Shown one piece after another: positions 5,703 to 12,330 of a DNA stretch of 12,330 nt. The stretch lies in the NCBI GenBank assembly GCA_030950825.1, contig JAUZQT010000072.1, forward strand, positions 1-12,330, written 5' to 3'. The stretch's first letter is position 1; each line of letters opens with the position of its first letter. A program made the translations under genes and the position numbers. Under the pieces are notes generated by a model. That model was given only the letters and a program-made list of their open reading frames with translations, was not told the origin of the DNA and did no database searches. Source of the stretch: Mariprofundaceae bacterium (GTDB taxonomy: Bacteria; Pseudomonadota; Zetaproteobacteria; Mariprofundales; Mariprofundaceae).

Positions 5703-6590
5703 ATGAAAGAGGAAAGTGAACATATCAGTCGTGTTTTAATTCTGGGTGGTGGCCGTGGTGGCACTGCAATGCTGGAGATGTTATGCGATGAACCCCTCGC
5801 CAATGTCATAGCTGTCGTAGATATTGACAGTCAGGCAACAGGCATCATTCAAGCCAAATCCTTAGGCATTGCTGTCTATACAAATGTCAAAGAAGCCATT
5901 GTTGCTTGCGCTCCTAGCCTTATATTTAACCTTAGCCACAGCAAGACTGCTGAAAAAGAAGCTTACGCGACTCTGAACACTGGCTCTATCATTGGTGGTA
6001 TCGAAGCGAAACTTATTTGGCGTATGGTAACCCAATTAAAAAACGCCAAAAAAGGCCTAGAATATCAAGCAAACCATGATCTTTTAACGGGTCTGTACAA
6101 CCGCAGATTTATGATGGAGCAGATGTATCGCGAAGTGAACCAAGCAGCTCGTTATAACACTGATTGCTCGTTGGTATTGATTGATCTAGATAATTTCAAA
6201 CGTATCAATGACACTTACGGTCATCCTGTTGGCGACATTGTGTTACAAAAAGTATCTGATGAACTACAAAAAAGTATTCGCATCACTGATACTCTTGGGC
6301 GTTGGGGTGGAGAAGAGTTTATTGTTTTATTGCCACATACCAATGCGCATGATGCTCAAATTGCGGCACAGCTATGGCTCCAGCGTGTACTGAGCATATC
6401 CATTGATTTGGCTCATGAGGAGAAATTAACAACAAGCTTCTCTGCAGGGGTCGCAGCATTAAAAATAACAGATCGCAAGCAAACACAAGAGCATATCGAA
6501 ATACTATTAGAACAAGTTGATCATTGCCTGTATAAAGCAAAAGATGCTGGGCGCGCCTGCATTATGGGCATGGATAAAGAGAAGGAATGA
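5703..6590 (+). CDS. Diguanylate cyclase with N-terminal Rossmann-like domain
   Basis: This 295-residue soluble protein makes cyclic di-GMP from two GTP. The GGDEF domain occupies about residues 121-288: ANHDLLTGLYNRR, metal-site D161 in LIDLDNF, NDTYGH, and active-site GGEEF at 202-206. The inhibitory I-site R193-I-T-D196 lies exactly five residues before it, so product inhibition is likely. Residues about 9-110 resemble a nucleotide-binding Rossmann half-domain: strand VLILGGGRGGTAML with glycine loop 15-20, then VIAVVDID and LGIAVYTN, ending GSIIGGIEAKLIWRMV. Such a domain could sense a dinucleotide or another small ligand (inference). No membrane segment is present. It is followed by R2 and the adenylate cyclase gene in the same direction. 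Confidence 0.92.
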   Translation: MKEESEHISRVLILGGGRGGTAMLEMLCDEPLANVIAVVDIDSQATGIIQAKSLGIAVYTNVKEAIVACAPSLIFNLSHSKTAEKEAYATLNTGSIIGGIEAKLIWRMVTQLKNAKKGLEYQANHDLLTGLYNRRFMMEQMYREVNQAARYNTDCSLVLIDLDNFKRINDTYGHPVGDIVLQKVSDELQKSIRITDTLGRWGGEEFIVLLPHTNAHDAQIAAQLWLQRVLSISIDLAHEEKLTTSFSAGVAALKITDRKQTQEHIEILLEQVDHCLYKAKDAGRACIMGMDKEKE

Positions 6591-6612
6591 AACAATCAAA
6601 GAACTTTATTGC

Positions 6613-6743
6613 TTGATCGTCTAAGCCGCATTATTCACAAATACTGGGCTGCGGGCGTTTACGCAGAGGCAGCCTTGCTTGTTCCTTTGCTCGAAACCCG
6701 TTGCGACAAAGGTTCTGCGCAATCATCGCGTCGATTCATGAAT
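6613..6743. repeat. Element R2: second copy of the intergenic repeat, upstream of the cyclase gene
   Basis: This copy carries the R1 blocks in order: TTGATCGT (6613), TCACAAATACTG (6635), GCTTGTTCCTTT (6677), CGTTGC (6699), GGTTCT...CAATCATC (6711) and CGATTCATGAAT (6732). Its hairpin sits in a different interval from R1's: GGCTGC (6647-6652) with GCAGCC (6669-6674), and GCG/CGC inside. Immediately to the right, the minus strand reads LFLYDALARIIHESTR before a stop and then, one frame over, RRDDCAEPLSQ. That would fit a frameshifted gene remnant. It fills most of the 200-base gap before ATG 6791. No clear promoter was found there. Confidence 0.6.
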
Positions 6744-6790
6744 AATACGGGCTAAGGCATCGTAAAGAAATAGGGATAAAACAACTTATA

Positions 6791-8263
6791 ATGCAAATAA
6801 ATACCGATGCTACTGCCAATCCACCCCGGTTCCCCTTACGTTGGCGCTGGACAATGCTGGTGGGAGCTGTCGTCGCCACTTCAATCCTAGTGCTGGCTTG
6901 GGGGATCTTAGACATGGAGCGGGATGCTTGGCTCGAAAGCTTGGAGTTACAGGCTAAAAATTCAGTCAATCGCTTAGGCAATGAGCTAAAAATACCCATG
7001 TTGAGCGGAAGTGCTGCTGAGGTCGAGAGCATTGCGCGCAGTTTCTTACAAACGGTGCCCATTGCGTTGACCGTCCACGTACAATATGTCAATGGCAAGC
7101 AGCAGCAATTCAATCATACTGCAATGGACAACATTGCCATTGACCCTGCCATTCTCAATCAAATAAAATCCACTAAAACGGCAGCACGTTTTAGTGATGA
7201 GCAACTATGGTTTGCAAAACAAATTGATTATGGTGGAACTAGCTTAGGCGCTGTTGCTGTACGTTATTCCGAAGAAGCCTGGGAGGCTTTGGCGGGGCGA
7301 TTACTCAAGCGCATGTTTTTTGCAGCAAGCTTGGTTATTGTACTGGCAAGTATCTTTGTTTTTTGGATTGCTGGAAAACTCAGCCTACCCATCGAAAAAC
7401 TGGCCGCTGCGGCGGATCAAGTGGCGGCAGGCGATTACAGCGTGCGCCTAGCAGTGCAAGGCAACGATGAGATTAGTGATGCCACCAAACAATTCAACCA
7501 TATGGTGAAAGAACTGGCTCACAAGGAGCGTATGCGCGATGCCTTTGGCAAATATTTGAATCCTAAACTAGTCTCCGAGGTCTTTGAGGGTAGTAGCGGG
7601 CATGTGGAAAACACAACGCAGGATGTGACTGTATTGTTTGCTGATATGGTTGGCTTCACTTCTTTTTCAGAGAGCTGTGAACCCGCTGAAATTGTCGAAG
7701 TTTTAAATAAACATTTCGAGGTATTTCACCGCATCATTGATTATTTCGGCGGCCATGTGGATAAATATATTGGTGACGCGGTCATGGCTGTATTCAATCA
7801 CCCCAACGAAGATACAGAACATGCAAGGCATGCAAGCCTTGCCGCAATAGCCATGACCATTGCTTGTCGAAAGCTTGGTGTGCTGCGTCAAAATGGGGAG
7901 GCGATTTCATTTCGTGTCGGACTGAACTGCGGGCAAGTCATCGTTGGCAGCATTGGTGCAGCGGAGCGCTTGGAGTACACAGTAATAGGCGATACAGTCA
8001 ACATCGCTTCACGCATGGGCGGGCTTGGTGATGGCGGCGAGCTTGTTGCATCCCGCGCAAGTTATACCCGTCTAGGTGATGGTTTTAGCTTTGATTCCAT
8101 GGGTAAAAAGAATATTAAAGGTGTCAAGGATGCGATAGAGTGCGGTCGCATAATCGTCCGCGATGAAGCAACAGAGCGTCAAGTATTATATGCCGTTGCC
8201 CTAGCTTTTGACTTAACCTTGCCATCGGATATACGCCTTATTATTGGAGATATAAATACGTGA
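6791..8263 (+). CDS. Membrane class III adenylate cyclase with HAMP domain
   Basis: This 490-residue inner-membrane protein converts ATP to cyclic AMP. Order: helix about 21-40, periplasmic sensor about 41-172, helix about 175-195, HAMP about 196-245, and catalytic domain about 276-458. Catalytic residues are complete: metal aspartates D285 (LFADMVGFT) and D329 (KYIGDAV), substrate-selecting K325 and T397 (EYTVIGD), and N404 and R408 (DTVNIASR). Lys plus Thr, in place of Lys plus Asp, marks class IIIb, which includes bicarbonate-stimulated cyclases such as cyanobacterial CyaB1; specificity for ATP follows from the Lys. Homodimers form two active sites. ATG 6791 has only a distant AGGG (about 17 bases), so the start is less certain. 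The end overlaps the lipoprotein gene. Confidence 0.93.
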   Translation: MQINTDATANPPRFPLRWRWTMLVGAVVATSILVLAWGILDMERDAWLESLELQAKNSVNRLGNELKIPMLSGSAAEVESIARSFLQTVPIALTVHVQYVNGKQQQFNHTAMDNIAIDPAILNQIKSTKTAARFSDEQLWFAKQIDYGGTSLGAVAVRYSEEAWEALAGRLLKRMFFAASLVIVLASIFVFWIAGKLSLPIEKLAAAADQVAAGDYSVRLAVQGNDEISDATKQFNHMVKELAHKERMRDAFGKYLNPKLVSEVFEGSSGHVENTTQDVTVLFADMVGFTSFSESCEPAEIVEVLNKHFEVFHRIIDYFGGHVDKYIGDAVMAVFNHPNEDTEHARHASLAAIAMTIACRKLGVLRQNGEAISFRVGLNCGQVIVGSIGAAERLEYTVIGDTVNIASRMGGLGDGGELVASRASYTRLGDGFSFDSMGKKNIKGVKDAIECGRIIVRDEATERQVLYAVALAFDLTLPSDIRLIIGDINT

Positions 8264-9375
8264 TCAAACCAGCATTCTCAAATATGCGCTTCTTGCTTAT
8301 GATTGGCATTGTTTTTTCATTAACCGCCTGTGCAACGGGTGGTACAGGGCAAGTGGCAAAAGCATCATCTCTAGCCTTCTTAAATAGCTATGATATGGCT
8401 TTACAAGATTACCAAGCGGGTAAAATCATGGAAGCTCGGGCACGTGTATTGGCCATGGATGCAAAACGTGAAAACTACAAACGGGCACAAACACTGCTGA
8501 AAAACAACATTGACCCAGCCCGTATTCGATTGCTCAGACATTACAAAGCCAAAGCCAAAAAAGCTGCAAAAAAACGTCAATGGTCAAAAGCCATTGATTT
8601 TTATCAACAGACTGCTGAATTTTCAGCAAAACCTGAGATTTTTCTTACTTATGCAAAAAGTATCCACTTAAAAATGCGTCAAACGCGAATCTCTGCATTA
8701 TTAAAGCAACGGCGCATCGAAGATAAGGCTTGGCAAATTTGGGCGCGCTCCTACAAGCCCCCACGCGGCATTTCCAACTCGGATGTCGTTTTTAGCCGTA
8801 TGCAGAATTTTATCAAGGATGACCTTGAAGAGCGTAGCAACCGAGCTTATCGGGAGGCAAGGCGCTATCTGAATAAAAGCATGCCTGACGTGGCATACAT
8901 TGAAATTGAATCCTACCTTCGATGGCATCCTGAATCAGAGAAAGGGCAACGTTTGCTCACAGATATTCGTGAAGCCATGCCTAAAGGTCTTGTTCTTAAA
9001 AGCACAAAATTAAAAGCAACTGCGCAAAAAACACACTCAAAAACAAAAAAACAAATCCGCAAGTCTGATATAAGCCGTTTAATGAAAGCTGGTGAATGGC
9101 TAAAGGCCAAAGATGCCGCATTATCATACCAGCGTTATGCTGGCAATAATGCAGACAAGCTTTTGAAAAGTATTCGTATCGGTTTAACAAAAGCTGCAGC
9201 AAGCCTATTCACACAAGGATCAGTGGCATTTCGCAAGGAGCACATTGATGAGGCAGTGAAACTTTGGGAGCAGTCCGTGATTATGCAGCCAGATAACTCA
9301 GAATATCTTGATGCCTTGTTGCGTGCCACCCAACTGCAAGAGCGACTACATTTACTGCGTCACAACAAGCCCTGA
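8260..9375 (+). CDS. TPR-like repeat lipoprotein coupled to the cyclase
   Basis: This 371-residue protein has an N-terminal lipoprotein signal (LTAC, Cys24). Its body is almost all helical and strongly basic (RHYKAKAKKAAKKRQWSKA). A recognisable TPR-type unit lies near residues 310-345, containing AVKLWEQSVIMQPDN. Less regular helical pairs precede it (AIDFYQQTAEFSAKPEIFL; MPDVAYIEIESYLRWHP). The GTG start at 8260 overlaps the cyclase stop as GTGA and has GGAG 10 bases upstream; an ATG at 8284 has no site. The coupling suggests that it works with the cyclase, perhaps as its envelope partner or sensor, but that is inference. TPR lipoproteins usually scaffold other envelope proteins. Confidence 0.8.
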   Translation: MIKPAFSNMRFLLMIGIVFSLTACATGGTGQVAKASSLAFLNSYDMALQDYQAGKIMEARARVLAMDAKRENYKRAQTLLKNNIDPARIRLLRHYKAKAKKAAKKRQWSKAIDFYQQTAEFSAKPEIFLTYAKSIHLKMRQTRISALLKQRRIEDKAWQIWARSYKPPRGISNSDVVFSRMQNFIKDDLEERSNRAYREARRYLNKSMPDVAYIEIESYLRWHPESEKGQRLLTDIREAMPKGLVLKSTKLKATAQKTHSKTKKQIRKSDISRLMKAGEWLKAKDAALSYQRYAGNNADKLLKSIRIGLTKAAASLFTQGSVAFRKEHIDEAVKLWEQSVIMQPDNSEYLDALLRATQLQERLHLLRHNKP

Positions 9376-9450
9376 ATTCACGGACTATTTTCATTACTAT
9401 GCTAAACGACAACAAAAACATACCTTTCAATCCTACCAAGAGAGAAGAAT

Positions 9451-10551
9451 ATGCGTGATGCCATTGTAAAATCGCGCCGTAAAACGCGCCAATTAATGGT
9501 CGGAGATGTCGCCATTGGTGGGGATGCCCCCATTGCCGTGCAATCTATGACCAACACCTTAACCACTGACATTGATGCAACAGTGGCACAAGTGTGCGCC
9601 TTGGAAGAGGCTGGTGCTGATATTGTACGTATTTCCGTACCCGATGCTGAATCTGCAAGAGCCATGCCTGAAATTTTGGCACAAACGACTATTCCAGTCA
9701 TTGCTGATATTCATTTTAGTTATAAAATGGCATTACTTTCCTTGGATGCAGGTGTGCATGGTCTGCGTTTGAACCCAGGAAATATTGGCAGCCAAGATCG
9801 CGTTGAGAGGGTCGTAAAAGCCGCGCAGGAAAAAAACATCTCCATCCGCATTGGTGTCAACGCGGGTTCTTTGGAAAAAGAATTTAATGAGCAATACGGC
9901 GAGCCATGTGCCGATGCGATGGTTGCTTCAGCCTTGCGTCACATTCGTATTCTTGAAGATATGAACTTTAATGACATCAAAATTTCTTTAAAAGCCAGCA
10001 ATATTCCAATGACAGTGGCGGCATACCGCAAACTTGCAAAAAAAGTTGATTACCCATTTCATTTGGGCATTACCGAATCTGGCAGTTTATTTGGTGGGAC
10101 TGTCAAATCTTCCGTGGGGTTGGGGTTAATTTTGGCAGATGGTATCGGCGATACCGTGCGTGTTTCTTTAGCCGCTGATCCAAAAGAAGAAATTAAGGTC
10201 GGCTTTGAAATTCTTAAAAGTCTTGGCTTACGCCACCGTGGCGTCAACCTGATTGCTTGCCCATCATGTGCTCGTCAAAAGTTCAATGTCATTGAAGCTG
10301 TTCAGGAGCTTGAAAGCCGCTTGGCACATATTCAGGAAAGTGTGGATGTGGCAATCATCGGTTGTGTGGTCAACGGCCCTGGTGAGGCACAAGAAGTGCA
10401 AGTCGGCATTACTGGTGGTTATCCCACCCATACATTTTACCATGATGGCGAAAAGTTCGGGCGCATAAAATCACATAATATGATTGATGCATTGGTAGAA
10501 GAGGTTGAAAAACGCGCTGCTGATATTCGTCGCAAAGAGCAAGAAGGGTAA
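9451..10551 (+). CDS. ispG: 4-hydroxy-3-methylbut-2-en-1-yl diphosphate synthase (IspG/GcpE)
   Basis: This cytoplasmic 4Fe-4S enzyme catalyses the penultimate step of the MEP isoprenoid pathway, turning MEcPP into HMBPP. At 366 residues it has the normal length of the two-domain bacterial form. The TIM-barrel opening is clear (IAVQSMTNT, DIVRISVPD, VIADIHFSYKMA, GLRLNPGNIG). Cluster ligands C270-P-S-C273, C305 (GCVVNGPGEA) and E312 match E. coli numbering as I recall it. ATG 9451 has a purine-rich AGAGAGAAG before it. It begins 75 bases after the lipoprotein gene and is followed by hisS after one base, so the two form an operon. Confidence 0.98.
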   Translation: MRDAIVKSRRKTRQLMVGDVAIGGDAPIAVQSMTNTLTTDIDATVAQVCALEEAGADIVRISVPDAESARAMPEILAQTTIPVIADIHFSYKMALLSLDAGVHGLRLNPGNIGSQDRVERVVKAAQEKNISIRIGVNAGSLEKEFNEQYGEPCADAMVASALRHIRILEDMNFNDIKISLKASNIPMTVAAYRKLAKKVDYPFHLGITESGSLFGGTVKSSVGLGLILADGIGDTVRVSLAADPKEEIKVGFEILKSLGLRHRGVNLIACPSCARQKFNVIEAVQELESRLAHIQESVDVAIIGCVVNGPGEAQEVQVGITGGYPTHTFYHDGEKFGRIKSHNMIDALVEEVEKRAADIRRKEQEG

Positions 10552-10552
10552 A

Positions 10553-11794
10553 ATGACAAAGAAATTACAAAGCATCCGAGGAATCCATGATGGCTTACCA
10601 TCGGAAGTCGCAAAATGGCGCAAGATTGAAGATGTGGCACGTCGCGTATTTTCTAGCCATGCAGTCTCGGAAGTGCGCCTTCCAATTTTAGAACCAACTG
10701 AGCTATTTGTGCGCTCTGTCGGTGAAGAAACTGACATTGTTTCCAAAGAAATGTACGCTTTTAAGGATCAAGGGAGCGGCAATATATGCTTACGTCCCGA
10801 AGGTACGGCAGGAGCAGTGCGCGCCTATTTACAAGCAGGTTTGACGCGTTCAGGGATCCAGCGGTGGTTTTATATGGGGCCGATGTTTCGCCGTGAACGC
10901 CCACAAAAAGGTCGTTTACGTCAGTTTCAACAAATTGGTACGGAGTGGATTGGTGTCTCAGGGCCTGTCGCAGATGCAGAAATACTGGCGATGGCACAGC
11001 ATTTCCTTGATGCATTGGATATTCAAATGGTACGCCTAGAGATCAACTCACTGGGCTGTGCTGCATGTCGGCCAGCTTATCGAGATGCCCTAATCACCCA
11101 TTTAAACGCGTGCTCTGAACATCTTTGTAAGACATGCCATGAGCGCATTGAAAACAATCCGATGCGTGTATTGGATTGCAAAAATGAATCTTGCCAGGCG
11201 CAGTCTGCCGATGCGCCAGAAATGCTCGCGCATTTATGCAGCGATTGCGACACACACTTTTCAAACCTAAAAGAGAGCCTCAACGCCTTGGATGTTCCTT
11301 ACAAAGTGAATCCGCGAATCGTGCGCGGTTTGGATTATTATAACCGTACAGCATTTGAGTTTATCACCGAGCAGCTGGGCGCCCAAGGCACAGTATTGGC
11401 TGGTGGTCGTTATGACGGGCTGGTGGAATCACTGGGTGGACCAGCAACGACATGCATTGGATTTGCCGCTGGCATGGAGCGTTTGGCCATGTTGATGCCA
11501 GATATTAAGACCCAAACAGTGGATGTTGTCGCCATTGCTTTGGGTGATTTGGCTTTGCCGTACTCCCTAAAAATAGCGGAACAATTACGCCGTGAAGGCC
11601 TTAGCGTGGTACATGCGGGCGGTGGTGCTTCCAAACGACAGTTTAAACTGGCAGACCGTGAAGGTGCGCGTTTTGTCGCAATCATCGGATCCAACGAAGT
11701 CGAACACGGTTTAATTTCCCTAAAAAACTTGGCAACAGGCGAACAAACAAGCTGCTCAATAAAGCAAGGGATAGCTTTGTTAAAAATATCATGA
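10553..11794 (+). CDS. hisS: Histidyl-tRNA synthetase
   Basis: This 413-residue class II synthetase charges tRNA-His in the cytoplasm. Landmarks: RGIHDGLP at 9-16, CLRPEGTAGAVRA at 79-91, motif 2 (FRRERPQKGRLRQFQQIG, 112-129), the histidine-binding LDYYNRTAFEF at 260-270, AGGRYDGL at 283-290 and motif 3 (GFAAGMERL, 303-311). A C-terminal anticodon-binding domain begins near 322. The insertion domain (about 169-240) is rich in cysteines (CAAC, CKTC, CKNESC, CSDC) and could bind zinc. I chose ATG 10553, right after AAGAAGGG. An earlier in-frame ATG at 10505 lies inside ispG and adds 16 unrelated residues. Confidence 0.97.
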   Translation: MTKKLQSIRGIHDGLPSEVAKWRKIEDVARRVFSSHAVSEVRLPILEPTELFVRSVGEETDIVSKEMYAFKDQGSGNICLRPEGTAGAVRAYLQAGLTRSGIQRWFYMGPMFRRERPQKGRLRQFQQIGTEWIGVSGPVADAEILAMAQHFLDALDIQMVRLEINSLGCAACRPAYRDALITHLNACSEHLCKTCHERIENNPMRVLDCKNESCQAQSADAPEMLAHLCSDCDTHFSNLKESLNALDVPYKVNPRIVRGLDYYNRTAFEFITEQLGAQGTVLAGGRYDGLVESLGGPATTCIGFAAGMERLAMLMPDIKTQTVDVVAIALGDLALPYSLKIAEQLRREGLSVVHAGGGASKRQFKLADREGARFVAIIGSNEVEHGLISLKNLATGEQTSCSIKQGIALLKIS

Positions 11795-12033
11795 TCGGAA
11801 GAAATAGCTGTCGCGCACGAAAAATGCAAAAGCGAGAAATACGCGTTTTATTGCTGCTTTGCCTCACTGTCTCAGTATTGTTTGTTGGGACTTTGGCTTT
11901 TTTTCAAGGCTTATCATTCCCAGATGCTGTAAATTGGGTGAGTGAGCTACTGAGCGAGGAAGAGAAACGCACCATTTGGAATGACTTATCCGATGAAAGT
12001 AAGGGGATTATTCAGAAACATACAAAACCATAG
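11791..12033 (+). CDS. 80-residue single-pass membrane protein after hisS
   Basis: The protein has a basic N-terminus (RNSCRARKMQKREIR), one hydrophobic helix at about residues 18-38 (VLLLLCLTVSVLFVGTLAFF) and a short charged tail with LSEEEKRTIWNDLSDESKG. Topology is likely N-in, with the tail in the periplasm. ATG 11791 overlaps the hisS stop as ATGA; the alternative ATG 11824 would give 69 residues. Neither has a clear ribosome site, so I favour the coupled start. In gammaproteobacteria hisS is often followed by yfgM, a one-helix TPR protein; this product is far too short to be that. I do not recognise its function. Confidence 0.7.
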   Translation: MIGRNSCRARKMQKREIRVLLLLCLTVSVLFVGTLAFFQGLSFPDAVNWVSELLSEEEKRTIWNDLSDESKGIIQKHTKP

Positions 12034-12065
12034 CGTCGTTTCTTAAATTCAGGCACGATAATCAG

Positions 12066-12330
12066 TTATGGGCAAGCAAGAAAAAATTGGCTAATGGGCT
12101 TGTCAATCACAACCATATTTCCAGATTGGGAGATCGTATAACTCTTGTTTCCTTCAAAATTTTCAGATTTAAGCGTAAAATCCACGGCACTGGCATTGGT
12201 CACTTCGATGCAAACATTCTTCGATACACTAGCCCCTGGAAGGTTCGGGATAACTGCCAAAACACCCGCAACTGCTGCCAAATCCAAATAAACCTGCTGG
12301 TCAACATAGTGGGCTTCTTCAGCCGTTGCA
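12066..12330 (-). CDS. C-terminal part of a type IV pilin-like protein, N-terminus beyond the window
   Basis: The frame is open from the right edge to the stop at 12066-12068, giving 87 complete codons. It starts ATAEEAHYVDQQVYLDL, as the end of a long N-terminal helix would. A Gly/Ser-rich globular domain follows (VTNASAVDFTLKSEN, KSYTISQSGNMVVIDKP) with cysteines near residues 51 and 86 that could form the C-terminal disulphide of pilins. The Y.D.....L and G-N-K-S-Y-T-I-S-Q-S-G pattern resembles major pilins, but the diagnostic N-terminal methylation motif is outside the window. It is convergent with the 80-residue gene, with only 32 bases between stops. A TTG at 12287 is not needed as a start. 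Confidence 0.6.
   Translation of the reverse strand, partial: ATAEEAHYVDQQVYLDLAAVAGVLAVIPNLPGASVSKNVCIEVTNASAVDFTLKSENFEGNKSYTISQSGNMVVIDKPISQFFLACP

Noticed and set aside
10505..10552. Upstream ATG for hisS adding 16 residues
   Set aside because: It lies within ispG, lacks a ribosome site, and the ATG at 10553 gives the canonical N-terminus with AAGAAGGG before it.

Overview
This window looks like chromosomal DNA of a Gram-negative, probably microaerophilic proteobacterium. The support is a cbb3-type haem-copper oxidase, several lipoprotein signal peptides, a membrane class III cyclase, BolA, YhbY, IspG and a type IV pilin-like tail. A zetaproteobacterium (Mariprofundus/Ghiorsea type) would fit, but that is inference from gene content and recall, not a database match.

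Region 1 (1-3924) holds respiratory genes. A leftward unit encodes an 87-residue two-helix protein, a 35-residue one-helix protein and the N-terminal 265 residues of a CcoN-like catalytic subunit that runs off the left edge. A second leftward operon (3924 to about 1862) encodes a membrane-anchored monohaem cytochrome c, a four-helix stand-alone protein resembling the first part of haem-copper oxidase subunit I, a thioredoxin-fold lipoprotein and a two-helix membrane protein. Their reading frames overlap by 1 to 8 bases. Just past the last gene is a hydrophobic reading frame broken by two in-frame TGA codons. A small rightward two-helix gene (1403-1597) lies between the two leftward units. Two small lipoprotein genes (3975-4744) are transcribed divergently from the cytochrome operon.

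Region 2 (4757-5382) is the leftward pair yhbY-bolA, overlapping by ATGA.

Region 3 (5383-9375) is a second-messenger region. It holds a Rossmann-like/GGDEF fusion with intact active site and inhibitory site, then a two-helix HAMP class III adenylate cyclase with the Lys/Thr substrate-residue pair of the bicarbonate-responsive IIIb type, then an overlapping repeat-containing lipoprotein. The gaps before the GGDEF gene and before the cyclase gene contain diverged copies of the same roughly 140-185 bp element (R1 and R2). It has six shared blocks in the same order and copy-specific hairpins between them. This is the least explained structure in the window.

Region 4 (9451-12033) is ispG-hisS followed by a coupled one-helix small protein. 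Region 5 (12066-12330) is the C-terminal part of a leftward pilin-like gene. I saw no tRNA, rRNA, CRISPR array or intact insertion sequence.
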